A DNA stretch of 64,000 nt, from the NCBI RefSeq assembly GCF_001758225.1, contig NZ_MAST01000011.1, forward strand, positions 1-64,000, given 5' to 3'. A program made the translations under genes and the position numbers. Under the pieces are notes generated by a model. The model had not been told where the DNA came from, made no database searches, and worked only from the letters and a program-made list of their open reading frames with translations. This DNA is from Humibacillus sp. DSM 29435. Its GTDB lineage: Bacteria > Actinomycetota > Actinomycetes > Actinomycetales > Dermatophilaceae. This document shows, in pieces, positions 27,796-37,803 of this stretch (position 1 is the stretch's first letter; every line of letters begins with the position of its first letter).

Positions 27796-28170
27796 TCACA
27801 GGGACAGACCGCCTTCGCGGGCGCCCTCGGCGATGGCCGCGACACGACCGTGGTACTTGTTTCCGCCACGGTCGAACACGACGGCTTCGATGCCGGCATC
27901 CTTGGCCCGAGCTGCGACGAGCTCGCCGACGCGCTTGGCCTTGGCCGTCTTGTCACCCTCGAACGCGCGCAGGTCGGCCTCCATGGTCGACGCCGACGCG
28001 ACGGTCTTGCCGACCGTGTCGTCGACGACCTGGACGAAGAGGTGACGGCTCGAGCGGGACACGACGAGACGGGGCCTGGCCGTGGTACCGGCGATCTTCT
28101 TGCGGCCGCGGATCTGGCGGCGGGTACGTGCGGCGACCTTGGTCTTGCCGCGCTTGATGATCATTGCCAT
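27796..28170 (-). CDS. rplR: 50S ribosomal protein L18
   Basis: 124 residues, [29 protein letters not shown], then [31 protein letters not shown] and [21 protein letters not shown]-type end. It binds 5S rRNA. Two close ATGs (28170, 28164) are possible; 3 nt after rplF. Confidence 0.97.
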   Translation of the reverse strand: MAMIIKRGKTKVAARTRRQIRGRKKIAGTTARPRLVVSRSSRHLFVQVVDDTVGKTVASASTMEADLRAFEGDKTAKAKRVGELVAARAKDAGIEAVVFDRGGNKYHGRVAAIAEGAREGGLSL

Positions 28171-28173
28171 GGC

Positions 28174-28710
28174 TTACTTACCGGCCTTTCCGACCTTGCG
28201 ACGGATCTGCTCGCCTGCGTAGCGAACGCCCTTGCCCTTGTACGGGTCGGGCTTGCGCAGCTTGCGGATGTTCGCCGCGACCTCACCGACGAGCTGCTTG
28301 TCGATGCCCTGCACCGAGAAGCGGGTCGGGTTCTCGACGGCGAAGTTGATGCCGGCGGGGGCTTCGATGACGACGGGGTGTGAGAATCCGAGCGAGAACT
28401 CCAGGGTGGAACCCTTGACCGCGACGCGGTAACCCGTGCCGTGGATCTCCATCTTCTTCTCGTAGCCCTCGGTGACCCCGAGAACCATGTTGTTGATGAG
28501 CGAGCGCGTCAGCCCGTGCAACGAACGCGAGTCGCGCTCGTCGTTGGGCCGGCTGACCTCGAGCGTCGCCTCAGCGCGCGCGACGGTGATCGGCTCGGGG
28601 ACCATCAGGGCTAGTTCGCCCTTGGGGCCCTTGACCGTGACGGCCTGGCCGTTGACGTTGATGTCCACACCCGAGGGGATGGAGACCGGGAGTCGTCCGA
28701 TTCGAGACAT
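28174..28710 (-). CDS. rplF: 50S ribosomal protein L6
   Basis: 178 residues, start [21 protein letters not shown], two similar alpha/beta domains, and the C-terminal signature [25 protein letters not shown]. Contacts the sarcin-ricin region. 11 nt after rpsH. Confidence 0.98.
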   Translation of the reverse strand: MSRIGRLPVSIPSGVDINVNGQAVTVKGPKGELALMVPEPITVARAEATLEVSRPNDERDSRSLHGLTRSLINNMVLGVTEGYEKKMEIHGTGYRVAVKGSTLEFSLGFSHPVVIEAPAGINFAVENPTRFSVQGIDKQLVGEVAANIRKLRKPDPYKGKGVRYAGEQIRRKVGKAGK

Positions 28711-28721
28711 GTCAGTGGTCC

Positions 28722-29120
28722 TTACCAGACGTAGGCGAGGACTTCCCCACCCACGCCCTTCTCGTGTGCCTGACGGTCCGTGAGCAGGCCCGTCGAGGTC
28801 GACAGGATGGCAACGCCGAGCCCGCCGAGCACCTTGGGCAGGTTGGTCGACTTGGCGTAGACGCGCAGTCCGGGCTTGCTGACCCGGCGAACCCCGGCGA
28901 TCGAACGCTCACGGTTGGGGCCGTACTTGAGGTCGATGGTCAGGGTCTGGCCGACGGTGGCCTCCTCGATCTTCCACGAGGCGATGTAGCCCTCGGACTG
29001 GAGGATCTCGGCGATGTTCTTCTTGAGCTTGGAGTACGGCATGGAGACGACGTCGTGGTGCGCCGAGTTGGCGTTCCGGACGCGGGTCAGCATGTCCGCA
29101 ATCGGGTCTGTCATGGTCAT
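28722..29120 (-). CDS. rpsH: 30S ribosomal protein S8
   Basis: 132 residues, [31 protein letters not shown]... and the C-terminal [27 protein letters not shown]8 is a primary 16S binder and in other bacteria represses the spc operon. Starts at 29120 or 29114 are both ATG. A 189-nt gap with a two-level hairpin separates it from the S14 gene. Confidence 0.97.
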   Translation of the reverse strand: MTMTDPIADMLTRVRNANSAHHDVVSMPYSKLKKNIAEILQSEGYIASWKIEEATVGQTLTIDLKYGPNRERSIAGVRRVSKPGLRVYAKSTNLPKVLGGLGVAILSTSTGLLTDRQAHEKGVGGEVLAYVW

Positions 29121-29261
29121 GTGGGCTCTCCGCCCTTCCTCACCGGGGTTTCGACCTGGGCTTGCGCCAGGTGCGAGACGAGCGACGCAATGTCGTCGGG
29201 TCGCATGTGGTCGACCTACGGTGTTCGTTGCTGATTAGGAGTCAAGCAGGTGTTTCGAGGT

Positions 29262-29302
29262 GCTCGGCGGGCGCCGCCCCTCACGGGGCTGACCTGCCGA
29301 GC
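29262..29302 (-). other. hairpin between S14 and S8 genes
   Basis: Outer arms GCTCGGC (29262-29268) and GCCGAGC (29296-29302) enclose an inner GCCCC/GGGGC stem with loop TCAC (29276-29289). It begins 7 nt below the S14 stop. Confidence 0.45.
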
Positions 29303-29309
29303 CGTGGTC

Positions 29310-29495
29310 TTACCAGGAGCTCTTGGTCACGCCCGGCAGCTCGCCGGCGTGGGCCATCTCGCGAAGGCAGATCCGGCAGACGCCGAACTTGCGGTACACC
29401 GAGCGCGGACGCCCGCACCGCTGGCAGCGGGTGTAGCCGCGGACCTTGAACTTCGGCTTTCGGTTCGCCTTGTTGACCAGTGCGGTCTTGGCCAT
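29310..29495 (-). CDS. rpsN: 30S ribosomal protein S14 type Z (zinc form)
   Basis: 61 residues, the short zinc-binding S14. Cys24, Cys27, Cys40 and Cys43 (CQRC...CRIC) coordinate zinc. The C-terminus reads [17 protein letters not shown]. One base after rplE. Organisms with this form often keep a second, zinc-free S14 elsewhere, used under zinc starvation; not in this window. Confidence 0.97.
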   Translation of the reverse strand: MAKTALVNKANRKPKFKVRGYTRCQRCGRPRSVYRKFGVCRICLREMAHAGELPGVTKSSW

Positions 29496-29496
29496 G

Positions 29497-30081
29497 TCAG
29501 TTCTCCTTGAAGGGGAAGCCGAGCTGCTTCAGCAGCGCGCGACCCTCGTCATCGTTGGTCGCCGTGGTGACCACGGTGATGTCCATGCCACGGACCCGGT
29601 CGATGCGGTCCTGGTCGATCTCGTGGAACACCGACTGCTCGGTGAGACCGAAGGTGTAGTTGCCGCGACCGTCGAACTGCTTCGGCGAGAGGCCGCGGAA
29701 GTCGCGGATACGCGGGAGAGCGATCGACACGAGGCGGTCGAGGAACTCCCACATCCGGTCGCCGCGCAGCGTCGTGTGGGCGCCGATCGGCATCCCCTCA
29801 CGCAGCTTGAACTGGGCGATCGACTTGCGAGCCTTGGTCACGACCGGCTTCTGACCGGTGATGGCCGTGAGGTCCTTGACGGCGCCCTCGATCAGCTTGC
29901 TGTCCTTGGCGGCGTCACCGACGCCCATGTTCACGACGACCTTGACGACGCCGGGAACCTGCATCGAGTTGCCGTAGGCGAACTGGTCGAGCAGGGCGGG
30001 CTTGATCTCGCTCTGGTAGCGGGCCTTGAGGCGGGGCTGGCCACCCGTCTGGGGGCTGTCAGCGGTGATGGTTTCAGTCAT
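29497..30081 (-). CDS. rplE: 50S ribosomal protein L5
   Basis: 194 residues. N-terminal low-complexity lead ([18 protein letters not shown]), then [55 protein letters not shown] and [20 protein letters not shown]. It binds 5S rRNA and contacts P-site tRNA. Two bases after rplX. Confidence 0.98.
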   Translation of the reverse strand: MTETITADSPQTGGQPRLKARYQSEIKPALLDQFAYGNSMQVPGVVKVVVNMGVGDAAKDSKLIEGAVKDLTAITGQKPVVTKARKSIAQFKLREGMPIGAHTTLRGDRMWEFLDRLVSIALPRIRDFRGLSPKQFDGRGNYTFGLTEQSVFHEIDQDRIDRVRGMDITVVTTATNDDEGRALLKQLGFPFKEN

Positions 30082-30083
30082 GC

Positions 30084-30464
30084 TCAGAGATCCTTGTCCG
30101 ACTTGACTGCCACCCGCACGCGGGACGCCTTCTGGCGGCCGCCGCGGTCGACGGTCTCGACCCGCGTCTTGATGCGGGTCGGCTTCTTCGACTCGGGGTC
30201 GACGACGGCCACGTTGCTCACGTGGATCGCGGCCTCGGTGTGGGTCAGGCCACCGGTACGTGTGCCGCGGCTGGTGGCCCCGGCCTTGACGTGCTTGGTG
30301 ACCCGGTTGATGCCCTCGACCAGCACGCGCTGGGTCTCGGGGTAGACCGCGATGACCTTGCCCTGCTTGCCGCGGTCGCCGCCGTTGCTCTGGGTGCGAC
30401 CGGAGATGACCTGAACCAGGTCACCCTTCTTGATCTTCATCTTGCTGATGGACGTCTTGGCCAT
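30084..30464 (-). CDS. rplX: 50S ribosomal protein L24
   Basis: 126 residues from ATG 30464 ([22 protein letters not shown]), two bases after the rplN stop. KOW motif [29 protein letters not shown]. An in-frame GTG two codons earlier overlaps the rplN stop and is less likely. One of the first proteins in 50S assembly. Confidence 0.97.
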   Translation of the reverse strand: MAKTSISKMKIKKGDLVQVISGRTQSNGGDRGKQGKVIAVYPETQRVLVEGINRVTKHVKAGATSRGTRTGGLTHTEAAIHVSNVAVVDPESKKPTRIKTRVETVDRGGRQKASRVRVAVKSDKDL

Positions 30465-30466
30465 GT

Positions 30467-30835
30467 TCACAGCACCTCCGGCGCCAGCGAGATGATCTTC
30501 ATGAACTTCTTCTCGCGCAGCTCACGACCCACCGGGCCGAAGATCCGGGTGCCGCGGGGGTCACCGTCGGTCTTGAGGATCACCGCTGCGTTCTCGTCGA
30601 ACTTGATGTAGGAACCGTCGGCGCGGCGACGCTCCTTGACGGTCCGGACGATGACCGCCTTGACGACGTCGCCCTTCTTGACGTTGCCACCGGGGATGGC
30701 GTCCTTGACGGTGGCCACGATGGTGTCACCGATGCCGGCGTACCGACGGCCCGAACCGCCGAGAACACGGATGCAAAGGATCTCCTTCGCACCGGTGTTG
30801 TCGGCGACGCGCAGTCGCGACTCCTGCTGAATCAC
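30467..30835 (-). CDS. rplN: 50S ribosomal protein L14
   Basis: 122 residues, canonical [27 protein letters not shown] and [29 protein letters not shown]. First gene of the spc group. A 197-nt gap follows rpsQ, with a hairpin right after rpsQ, so a separate spc promoter is likely there, though none was convincing. Confidence 0.98.
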   Translation of the reverse strand: MIQQESRLRVADNTGAKEILCIRVLGGSGRRYAGIGDTIVATVKDAIPGGNVKKGDVVKAVIVRTVKERRRADGSYIKFDENAAVILKTDGDPRGTRIFGPVGRELREKKFMKIISLAPEVL

Positions 30836-31004
30836 TGTCTAACTCCTGTCGTCGTGCCGGTTCTCTTGGTCAATCCGCGCTGAGCGCGCCTTGATCGAGA
30901 GCCTTGCCGAACTGAATGGAACGGTGTCTGTGGTGCGAGCCGGTCGGCGTCCGCGAACGGCTGGCGACTGACTCGGTCCCAGCCACACGGGTGGCTGAGG
31001 GTGA

Positions 31005-31027
31005 CTCGTTGGGCAGAGCCCGACGAG
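31005..31027 (-). terminator. hairpin at the end of the S10 group
   Basis: CTCGTTGGGC (31005-31014) and GCCCGACGAG (31018-31027), ten pairs with one wobble, loop AGA, 5 nt below the rpsQ stop. It marks the S10-spc boundary. A smaller CGCGC/GCGCG stem lies at 30876-30888. Confidence 0.5.
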
Positions 31028-31032
31028 CGTGA

Positions 31033-31347
31033 CTACTTGGCCTTCTCGAGGATCTCGACGATGCGCCAGCGCTTGGTCGCCGACAGCGGACGGGTCTCCA
31101 TGATGAGCACGCGGTCACCCACCCCGGCGTCGTTCTTCTCGTCGTGGGCCTTGACCTTGCTGGTACGACGGATGACCTTGCCGTAGAGCGGGTGCTTGAC
31201 GCGGTCCTCGACCTCGACGACCACGGTCTTGTCCATCTTGTCGCTCACCACGTAACCCTGACGGGTCTTGCGGTGGTTGCGCTCACCGGCGGTCTTGACC
31301 GCTGTGTCGCTCTCGGTGGCCGTCACGGCCTGGTCCTGCTCGCTCAT
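31033..31347 (-). CDS. rpsQ: 30S ribosomal protein S17
   Basis: 104 residues. A 22-residue lead precedes the OB-fold RNA-binding core ([47 protein letters not shown]), ending [21 protein letters not shown]. Start overlaps the rpmC stop by four bases (ATGA). Last gene of the S10 group. Confidence 0.97.
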   Translation of the reverse strand: MSEQDQAVTATESDTAVKTAGERNHRKTRQGYVVSDKMDKTVVVEVEDRVKHPLYGKVIRRTSKVKAHDEKNDAGVGDRVLIMETRPLSATKRWRIVEILEKAK

Positions 31348-31685
31348 GCGTCAGCCTCCTCATCGGCCTTGGCCTTCTTCTTCTCGGCCTTCGCCGCCTT
31401 CTTGTCAGCCTTCTCCTCGTCCTTGGACTTGGAGGTCGCCGCTGCAGTCGCAACGGGCGAGGGCGCCGAGCCGATACCGAGCTCGCGCTCGCGCATCTCG
31501 GTGTAGATCCGGGCGATGTCCTTCTTCACGGCGCGCAGGCGGCCGTGGTTGTCCAGCTGGCCGGTGGCCGACTGGAAACGAAGGTTGAACAGCTCGGACT
31601 TGGCCTTGGTCAGCTCGTCGGCGAGCTTGAGGTCGTCAAGAGCTCGCAGCGCCTCGCTCGCGAGGTCCTTGGTTCCGACTGCCAT
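31344..31685 (-). CDS. rpmC: 50S ribosomal protein L29 with Lys/Ala-rich tail
   Basis: 113 residues; normal L29 is 60-70. The core ([48 protein letters not shown]) is followed by a charged tail rich in Lys, Ala and Glu ([26 protein letters not shown]). L29 lies at the exit tunnel where trigger factor and SRP dock. Its ATG shares a base with the rplP stop. Confidence 0.97.
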   Translation of the reverse strand: MAVGTKDLASEALRALDDLKLADELTKAKSELFNLRFQSATGQLDNHGRLRAVKKDIARIYTEMRERELGIGSAPSPVATAAATSKSKDEEKADKKAAKAEKKKAKADEEADA

Positions 31686-32104
31686 CAGATGTCACCACCC
31701 TCACGCTGGATGAACCGGCACTTCATGGGGAGCTTGTGCATCGCGAGGCGAAGCGCCTCGCGGGCCACCGGCTCGGTCACGCCTGCCAGCTCGAACATGA
31801 CGCGGCCCGGCTTGACGTTCGCCACCCACCACTCGGGTGAGCCCTTACCGGAACCCATCCGGGTCTCGGCCGGCTTCTTGGTGATCGGACGGTCGGGGTA
31901 GATGTTGATCCACACCTTGCCGCCACGCTTCATGTAACGGGTCATCGCGATACGCGCAGACTCGATCTGACGGTTGGTGACGTAGGCCGGCTCGAGAGCC
32001 TGGATGCCGTAGTCGCCGAACGCGATCGTGGTGCCGCCCTTGGCCGCACCGTGGCGGTTCGGGTGGTGCTGCTTGCGGTGCTTGACTCGACGGGGAATCA
32101 ACAT
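31685..32104 (-). CDS. rplP: 50S ribosomal protein L16
   Basis: 139 residues, [48 protein letters not shown]... and the A-site tRNA-near [24 protein letters not shown]. Two bases after rpsC. Confidence 0.98.
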   Translation of the reverse strand: MLIPRRVKHRKQHHPNRHGAAKGGTTIAFGDYGIQALEPAYVTNRQIESARIAMTRYMKRGGKVWINIYPDRPITKKPAETRMGSGKGSPEWWVANVKPGRVMFELAGVTEPVAREALRLAMHKLPMKCRFIQREGGDI

Positions 32105-32106
32105 GG

Positions 32107-32940
32107 TCAGGCCTGCCCATTCTCAGCTGCGGGCGCCGCGGCCGCCGGAGCGGTCTCGGGAGCAGCTGCCTCAGTTGCCGGTGCACTCGAACCGGCGTTC
32201 TCACGCTCGCCACGACGGGCGCGGTTCGGTCGGTCGGCACCGTCACGACGCGGGCCACGCGACGGGCGCGGGGCGGCGGCCTGCTGGGCCGCGAGCTCCT
32301 TCGCCGTCATGTCGCCCTTGTAGATCCACACCTTGACGCCGATGCGGCCGAAGGTGGTGCGGGCCTCGTAGAAGCCGTAGTCGATCTGCGCACGCAGGGT
32401 GTGCAGGGGAACGCGGCCCTCACGATAGAACTCCGTGCGGCTCATCTCGGCGCCGTTGAGGCGACCGGAGACCTGCACGCGGATGCCCTTGGCTCCGGCC
32501 CGCTGGGCCGACTGCATTCCCTTGCGCATGGCGCGACGGAACGACACCCGGGCGGCCAGCTGCTCGGCGATGCCCTGGGCGACGAGCTGGCTGTCCATCT
32601 CGGGGTTCTTGACCTCGAGGATGTTCAGCTGAACCTGCTTGCCGGTGAGCTTCTCGAGCTCTCCGCGGATGCGGTCGGCCTCGGCGCCGCGGCGGCCGAT
32701 GACGATGCCCGGACGCGCGGTGTGGATGTCGACGCGGACTCGGTCACGGGTGCGCTCGATCTCGACCTTGGCGATGCCGGCGCGCTCCATGCCCTTCTCC
32801 ATCAGGCGACGGATCGAGACATCTTCCTTGACGTAGTCGCTGTAGCGCTGGCCGACCTTGGTCGAGTCAGCGAACCAGTGGCTCGTGTGGTCGGTGGTGA
32901 TGCCCAGACGGAAGCCGTGGGGGTTGACCTTCTGACCCAT
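32107..32940 (-). CDS. rpsC: 30S ribosomal protein S3
   Basis: 277 residues. [25 protein letters not shown], a KH domain at about 40-110 ([19 protein letters not shown]), and a conserved C-terminal domain up to about 215 ([23 protein letters not shown]). A 55-residue low-complexity tail (Ala, Pro, Arg) follows. S3 lines the mRNA entry tunnel. Start shares one base with the rplV stop. Confidence 0.98.
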   Translation of the reverse strand: MGQKVNPHGFRLGITTDHTSHWFADSTKVGQRYSDYVKEDVSIRRLMEKGMERAGIAKVEIERTRDRVRVDIHTARPGIVIGRRGAEADRIRGELEKLTGKQVQLNILEVKNPEMDSQLVAQGIAEQLAARVSFRRAMRKGMQSAQRAGAKGIRVQVSGRLNGAEMSRTEFYREGRVPLHTLRAQIDYGFYEARTTFGRIGVKVWIYKGDMTAKELAAQQAAAPRPSRGPRRDGADRPNRARRGERENAGSSAPATEAAAPETAPAAAAPAAENGQA

Positions 32941-33356
32941 CAGCGGGCTCCCTTCTTCTTCTCAGGCGAAGACACGACCACGGTGATGTGGCTCGTGCGC
33001 TTGTTGATCCGGCCGGCGCGGCCCTGGGCCCGCGGACGGAATCGCTTCATGGTGGGGCCTTCGTCGACGAAGGCCGCGGTGATCACGAGGGTGCGCTCGT
33101 CGAAGGCGACCGACTCACGGTCGGCCCGGACCCGGGCGTTCGCAATGGCGCTCTCGAGCACCTTCTGAACGGGCTCGGAGGCCGCCTGCGGGGCGAACTT
33201 GAGCACGGTGACGGCGTCGGTGGCGGCCTTGCCGCGGATCAGGTCCACGACACGGCGAGCCTTCTGCGGGCTGACGCGGACGTGCCGCGCCGAAGCCTTG
33301 GCTTCCATTGCTTCCCTGGTTTCTTGGCTGGTCTGAGACTTCATCGGGGTGGCCAT
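32940..33356 (-). CDS. rplV: 50S ribosomal protein L22
   Basis: 138 residues. After a 20-residue lead the usual [23 protein letters not shown] begins. The tunnel-lining loop is [23 protein letters not shown]. Macrolide-related loop residues look ordinary. Start shares one base with the rpsS stop. Confidence 0.98.
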   Translation of the reverse strand: MATPMKSQTSQETREAMEAKASARHVRVSPQKARRVVDLIRGKAATDAVTVLKFAPQAASEPVQKVLESAIANARVRADRESVAFDERTLVITAAFVDEGPTMKRFRPRAQGRAGRINKRTSHITVVVSSPEKKKGAR

Positions 33357-33637
33357 CAGCGACGACGACCCTTCTTGTCGTCCTTGATGTGACCCTTGAA
33401 CGTGCGCGTCGGCGCGAACTCACCGAGCTTGTGGCCGACCATCGACTCGGTGACGAACACCGGGACGTGCTTGCGGCCGTCGTGCACGGCGAACGTGTGA
33501 CCGAGCATGTCCGGGCTGATGACCGAACGGCGCGACCAGGTCTTGATGACGGTCTTGGTACCCGCTTCGTTCTGCGCGTCCACCTTCTTCTGAAGGTGGT
33601 CGTCGATGAAGGGGCCCTTCTTCAGGCTACGAGGCAT
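33356..33637 (-). CDS. rpsS: 30S ribosomal protein S19
   Basis: 93 residues, canonical [24 protein letters not shown], then [48 protein letters not shown]. 15 nt after rplB. Confidence 0.98.
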   Translation of the reverse strand: MPRSLKKGPFIDDHLQKKVDAQNEAGTKTVIKTWSRRSVISPDMLGHTFAVHDGRKHVPVFVTESMVGHKLGEFAPTRTFKGHIKDDKKGRRR

Positions 33638-33652
33638 TCCAAAGGCTCCTTA

Positions 33653-34489
33653 TCAGCGCTTCTTGCCAGTACGGCGGCGACGCACGATGAGCTTGTCGCT
33701 TTCCTTGTGTCCCTTGCGGGTGCGGCCTTCGGCCTGACCCCAGGGGCTGACGGGGTGACGTCCACCGGACGTCTTGCCCTCACCACCACCGTGCGGGTGG
33801 TCGACCGGGTTCATGGCCACGCCACGCACGGACGGGCGCTTGCCCTTCCAGCGCATGCGGCCGGCCTTGCCCCAGTTGATGTTGCTCTGCTCGGCGTTGC
33901 CGACCTCGCCGATGGTGGCGCGGCAGCGAACATCGACGTTGCGGATCTCGCCGGACGGCATCCGCAGCTGAGCGTAGGGACCCTCCTTGGCGACGAGCTG
34001 CACGCGGGTGCCGGCGGAGCGGGCGATCTTGGCGCCACCTCCGGGCCGAAGCTCGATGGCGTGGATGACCGTACCGACCGGGATGTTGCGCATCGGCAGC
34101 GAGTTGCCGGGCTTGATGTCGGCGCCCGGGCCGTTCTCGATGGGGTCGCCCTGCTTCATGCGGTTCGGCGCCAGGATGTAGCGCTTCTCGCCGTCGGCGT
34201 ACTGCACGAGCGCGATGCGCGCCGTGCGGTTGGGGTCGTACTCGATGTGAGCGACCTTGGCGGGGACGCCGTCCTTGTCATGGCGACGGAAGTCGATGAC
34301 ACGGTAGGCGCGCTTGTGACCGCCACCGATGTGACGGGTCGTGATGCGACCGGCGTTGTTGCGGCCACCCGACTTCGTCAGCGGGCGAACCAGCGACTTC
34401 TCCGGGGTGGAACGCGTGATCTCGACGAAGTCTGCGACCGACGAGCCACGACGGCCCGGCGTGGTCGGCTTGTACTTTCGGATTCCCAT
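33653..34489 (-). CDS. rplB: 50S ribosomal protein L2
   Basis: 278 residues from ATG 34489 ([21 protein letters not shown]). The frame is open well upstream through rplW in another frame, but L2 begins here. Seen: OB-fold and SH3-like regions and the conserved [29 protein letters not shown] with the peptidyl-transferase-near His. 32 nt after rplW. Confidence 0.98.
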   Translation of the reverse strand: MGIRKYKPTTPGRRGSSVADFVEITRSTPEKSLVRPLTKSGGRNNAGRITTRHIGGGHKRAYRVIDFRRHDKDGVPAKVAHIEYDPNRTARIALVQYADGEKRYILAPNRMKQGDPIENGPGADIKPGNSLPMRNIPVGTVIHAIELRPGGGAKIARSAGTRVQLVAKEGPYAQLRMPSGEIRNVDVRCRATIGEVGNAEQSNINWGKAGRMRWKGKRPSVRGVAMNPVDHPHGGGEGKTSGGRHPVSPWGQAEGRTRKGHKESDKLIVRRRRTGKKR

Positions 34490-34521
34490 GTTCGTTAAGT
34501 CCTTACGATTCTTCGTCGAGC

Positions 34522-34821
34522 TCAGGCGCCGGCACCGAAGATGTCGATCGAGCCCTCGCGGAGAGAGACGATCGCACGCTTGGTGTCCTTGCGCTTGCCG
34601 AGGCCGAAGCGGGTGCGCCGGCTCTTGCCCTTGCGGTTCAGGGTGTGCACCTTGTCGACCTTGACGTCGAAGATGGCCTCGATGGCGATCTTGATCTCGG
34701 TCTTGTTCGCGCGCGGGTCGACGATGAAGGTGTACTTGCCCTCGTCGAGCAGCCCGTACGACTTCTCCGACACGACCGGTGCGATCAGGATGTCGCGGGG
34801 GTCCTTGGTGTGGATGCTCAC
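34522..34821 (-). CDS. rplW: 50S ribosomal protein L23
   Basis: 99 residues from GTG 34821, overlapping the rplD stop by four bases (GTGA) with GGAGG upstream. Sequence starts [23 protein letters not shown] and contains [27 protein letters not shown] and a basic loop ([20 protein letters not shown]). L23 sits at the tunnel exit. A much longer frame through this region is not the gene. Confidence 0.97.
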   Translation of the reverse strand: MSIHTKDPRDILIAPVVSEKSYGLLDEGKYTFIVDPRANKTEIKIAIEAIFDVKVDKVHTLNRKGKSRRTRFGLGKRKDTKRAIVSLREGSIDIFGAGA

Positions 34822-35447
34822 TTGGAGGCCTCCTTGTCGGCAGACTTGTCGATTTTGACGGGACCGGCGACGAAGGCATCCAGGGCGGCCTGGGTGAAGA
34901 TCACGTCGTCGGCGCAGAGCACGTCGTAGGTGTTGAGCTGGTCGGCGAACAACACGTGCACGCTGCTCAGGTTGCGCACCGACTTCATCGAGACCTCGTC
35001 GTCGCGGGTGAGCACGACGAGCAGGTTCGGCCGCTCGGTCAACCCCGCCAGCAGGGCGCGGGCGCCCTTGATCGACGGCGCCTCCCCGGTGACGACGGAC
35101 TCGACGACATGGATGCGCCCGAAGCGGGCCCGGTCGGAGAGGGCGCCGCGCAGGGCGGCAGCCTTCATCTTCTTGGGGGTGCGCTGGGAGTAGTCGCGCG
35201 GCTTGGGGCCGTGCACCACGCCACCGCCGGCGAACTGCGGTGCGCGGGTCGAGCCCTGACGGGCGCGACCGGTGCCCTTCTGGCGGTAGGGCTTGCGCCC
35301 ACCACCGCGCACCTCGCCGCGGGTCTTGGTGGAGTGCGTGCCCTGACGAGCGGCGGCGAGCTGAGCCACGACCACCTGGTGGATCAGCGGCACGTTCGTC
35401 GGGACGTCGAAGAACTCGGCAGGCAGGTCCTGGGTATTGGTGGTCAT
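34818..35447 (-). CDS. rplD: 50S ribosomal protein L4
   Basis: 209 residues. The long tunnel loop is recognisable ([46 protein letters not shown]). In other bacteria L4 also represses the S10 operon. Start overlaps the rplC stop (ATGA). Confidence 0.98.
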   Translation of the reverse strand: MTTNTQDLPAEFFDVPTNVPLIHQVVVAQLAAARQGTHSTKTRGEVRGGGRKPYRQKGTGRARQGSTRAPQFAGGGVVHGPKPRDYSQRTPKKMKAAALRGALSDRARFGRIHVVESVVTGEAPSIKGARALLAGLTERPNLLVVLTRDDEVSMKSVRNLSSVHVLFADQLNTYDVLCADDVIFTQAALDAFVAGPVKIDKSADKEASK

Positions 35448-36121
35448 GAGGTTGCACCCTTCGCAGCCGTGCGGATGAGGACGATGCCACCGCGGGGGCC
35501 GGGAACGGCACCCTTGATGAGCAGCAGGCTCTTGTCGGCGTCAACGGCGTGGATCTGGAGGTTCTGGGTGGTCTGGCGCTCGCCACCCATGCGGCCGGCC
35601 ATGCGCATGCCCTTGAAGACACGGCCCGGCGTGGAGCAGCCGCCGATGGAACCCGGCTTGCGGTGGTTCTTGTGCGAACCGTGGGAGGAGGACACGCCGT
35701 GGAAGCCGTGACGCTTCATCACACCGGCGAAGCCCTTGCCCTTGGTGGTGCCGGTGGCGTCGATGCGCTGGCCGGCCGCGAACACCTCGGCGGTGACCTC
35801 CTGGCCGAGCGCGTAGTCACTGGCGTCAGCCGTGCGCAGCTCGACGAGGTGGCGGCGCGGCGTGACGCCGGCCTTCTCGAAGTGACCGGTCATCGGCTTG
35901 TTCACCTTGCGCGGGTCGATCGCCCCGAAGGCGATCTGCACGGCGGAATAGCCGTCGGTCGCGTCGGCGCGCACCTGCGTCACGACGCAGGGGCCGGCCT
36001 GGACCACGGTGACGGGCACGAGGCGGTTGTCGGCGTCCCAGACCTGGGTCATGCCGAGCTTCTGGCCGAGCACACCCTTCACGGTCTTCTGGGCAACGGA
36101 GTTCTGAGCAATGGTCGTCAT
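35444..36121 (-). CDS. rplC: 50S ribosomal protein L3
   Basis: 225 residues. [26 protein letters not shown] at the start, then [31 protein letters not shown], the loop reaching the peptidyl transferase centre, and [23 protein letters not shown]. 13 nt after rpsJ. Confidence 0.98.
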   Translation of the reverse strand: MTTIAQNSVAQKTVKGVLGQKLGMTQVWDADNRLVPVTVVQAGPCVVTQVRADATDGYSAVQIAFGAIDPRKVNKPMTGHFEKAGVTPRRHLVELRTADASDYALGQEVTAEVFAAGQRIDATGTTKGKGFAGVMKRHGFHGVSSSHGSHKNHRKPGSIGGCSTPGRVFKGMRMAGRMGGERQTTQNLQIHAVDADKSLLLIKGAVPGPRGGIVLIRTAAKGATS

Positions 36122-36134
36122 GTCAACTACCGCC

Positions 36135-36443
36135 TCAGAGCTTGATCTCGATGTTGACGTCCGCCGGCAGGTCGAGACGCATCAACGAGTCGACAGCCTT
36201 GGGCGTCGGGTCGATGATGTCGATGAGGCGCTTGTGGGTGCGCATCTCGAAGTGCTCGCGGCTGTCCTTGTACTTGTGCGGCGACCGGATGACGACGAAG
36301 ACGTTCTTCTCCGTCGGCAGGGGAACCGGGCCTACCACGGTCGCGCCAGCGCGCGTCACCGTGTCAACGATCTTCCGGGCCGAGTTGTCGATGACCTCGT
36401 GGTCATACGACTTCAACCGGATGCGGATCTTCTGTCCCGCCAT
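36135..36443 (-). CDS. rpsJ: 30S ribosomal protein S10
   Basis: 102 residues, canonical [26 protein letters not shown] and [40 protein letters not shown]10 also joins the NusB antitermination complex. First gene of the S10 operon. Its 5' region holds a 21-nt element identical to one upstream of rpsL. Confidence 0.98.
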   Translation of the reverse strand: MAGQKIRIRLKSYDHEVIDNSARKIVDTVTRAGATVVGPVPLPTEKNVFVVIRSPHKYKDSREHFEMRTHKRLIDIIDPTPKAVDSLMRLDLPADVNIEIKL

Positions 36444-36825
36444 CTGAGGTTACGTCTCTCTCTCGCCGTACTCGTACTGCCGGTTCCCTTGGCCCTACCG
36501 ACCCCCGAGGTCGGGCGTGTCGCGCCCGCTCCGCGGTGGAAAGTTCGCACCTGAGTGCCACTTCACTGGTGGAGTGCCCGGCCGAACCGGGCTGCCTGCG
36601 CTTCCCTCGGGCCTCGAAACGAGTCCGGCGGCGGAGACATGAGTGCAAACCGCACACACAGTCTCGTAACCACAAGGGGTGGCGTGGCTGACATGGGTCA
36701 GCAACGCGCGTCAAGCAACCTGGTCAGTGTGCCAGAGGCCGTGCTCATGTATCAAATCGACGCCGAAGCCGCCCTGTTCCCCAGGGCGTCCCCAACGGCC
36801 GCCCCCTACTTGCAGGGAGCAGTCG
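36444..36825. other. 382-bp divergent region between rpsJ and a secreted-protein gene
   Basis: No gene. It contains the shared leader element (36501-36521) about 57 nt above rpsJ. TTGACG occurs on the minus strand at 36709-36714, but no -10 stands at the right distance. The region 36660-36760 is relatively AT-rich and is the likeliest promoter area for both directions. Confidence 0.6.
36498..36521 (-). promoter_or_regulatory. leader element shared with rpsL (rpsJ copy)
   Basis: Bases 36501-36521 (core CCCCCGAGGTCGGGCGTGTC on the plus strand) are identical to 45968-45988 upstream of rpsL. Here the element forms a hairpin CCGACC (36498-36503) / GGTCGG (36509-36514) with a 5-nt loop. It lies 57 nt above the rpsJ start. 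Confidence 0.55.
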
Positions 36826-37698
36826 ATGAACCTCATGCGCACCCCAGGCCGCGTCATCACCGCAGCAGCCGCTGTGCTCGCCCTGAGCGGAGCCGGCGTC
36901 GCGATGGCTGCAGACGGGGCCGGTACGGCCAACCCGTTGCCTACCGGAGCCGCGAGCACGGCGAGGGGCAGCGCGCCAGCCGGGTCAACAGGCTCTCCGG
37001 CATCGACGGCATTGACGGCCGCGCTGCCTTCGGGCAGCGAGCTGAAGCTCGTGCCGGTCGCGCCGTGCCGGATGCTCGACACCCGCGTGGTGGGCGGGGT
37101 CGTGAGCAACGCCGCCCGCAACTTCTCGGCCGTGGGCGGGCTGGGAGCCCAGGGCGGCGCGAGCGGCGGATGCGGCATCCCGTCCTACGCGAAAGCGCTG
37201 GCGCTCAACGTCGGTGCCATCTCGAGCGGAGGTTCGGCCGGCTACGTGAAGGGCTACTCCTACGGCTCTGCGGTGCCGGCCGCGTCGCTCGTCAACTTCG
37301 ACAAGTCCGGCGCGGTCGCGAACATGGTCACGCTCAAGATCAGGGCCGGCAACCCGTCGTTCGTGCTGCGCACCGGGGGCTCGGCCCACCTGTTCGCCGA
37401 CGTGGCCGGCTACTACGTCTCCAGCCCCTACGTGGCCGTGGCTTCGAACGGGGCCGTCTACCAGAGCATCGCATCGGGGGTCGTGGGCATCGCCCGCACC
37501 GGGGTGGGCATGTACACGGTCACCTTCGACCGTGACGTGACCGGCTGTGGCGCCGCGACGAACTCGATCACCTGGGCCACCAACAACGACCCCTCCGCCA
37601 GCGTGGGCGCCGGTGGCGCCAACCAGGTCGTCGTGGGAGTGACGGACCAGGCCGGCGCGATGGTCGACTCCTACTTCACCCTCGCGCTCTCGTGCTGA
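36826..37698 (+). CDS. secreted protein with RLLDTR-like domain, function unknown
   Basis: 290 residues from ATG 36826 with AGGGAG upstream. Signal peptide MNLMRTPGRVITAAAAVLALSGAGVAMA. A Ser/Thr/Ala-rich linker follows to about residue 65. Next comes APCRMLDTRVVGGVV, a motif seen in many actinobacterial and myxobacterial surface proteins, then AKALALNVGAIS and GGSAHLFADVAGYYV. A C-terminal beta domain follows (GMYTVTFDRDVTGCGAATNSITW...DSYFTLALSC). Cys pairs could form disulfides. Likely an exported beta-sandwich protein. An upstream frame extension of 49 codons is rejected because the signal peptide starts here. Confidence 0.75.
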   Translation: MNLMRTPGRVITAAAAVLALSGAGVAMAADGAGTANPLPTGAASTARGSAPAGSTGSPASTALTAALPSGSELKLVPVAPCRMLDTRVVGGVVSNAARNFSAVGGLGAQGGASGGCGIPSYAKALALNVGAISSGGSAGYVKGYSYGSAVPAASLVNFDKSGAVANMVTLKIRAGNPSFVLRTGGSAHLFADVAGYYVSSPYVAVASNGAVYQSIASGVVGIARTGVGMYTVTFDRDVTGCGAATNSITWATNNDPSASVGAGGANQVVVGVTDQAGAMVDSYFTLALSC

Positions 37699-37734
37699 CC
37701 CGAGCCGGCACGCCCTGACGCCGTGCTGCCCGGA

Positions 37735-37761
37735 GGCCGATCCGCACCCTGCGGGTCGGCC
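37735..37761. terminator. hairpin between convergent genes
   Basis: GGCCGATCCGCA (37735-37746) pairs with TGCGGGTCGGCC (37750-37761), twelve pairs with one wobble, loop CCC. Between the secreted-protein gene and the DCC gene. Confidence 0.55.
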
Positions 37762-37803
37762 ACTGCGCGCGCCTCATCGCTGGGATGGGGGCCTCGCGCG
37801 ACG

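Noticed and set aside
33653-34879. Longer version of L2 reaching back through rplW
   Set aside because: The extra 130 residues are Arg/His/Pro-rich and out of frame with L23. L2 begins MGIRKYKP at 34489.
36709-36714. TTGACG as -35 of the rpsJ promoter
   Set aside because: No TANNNT sequence at 16-19 bp on the minus strand.
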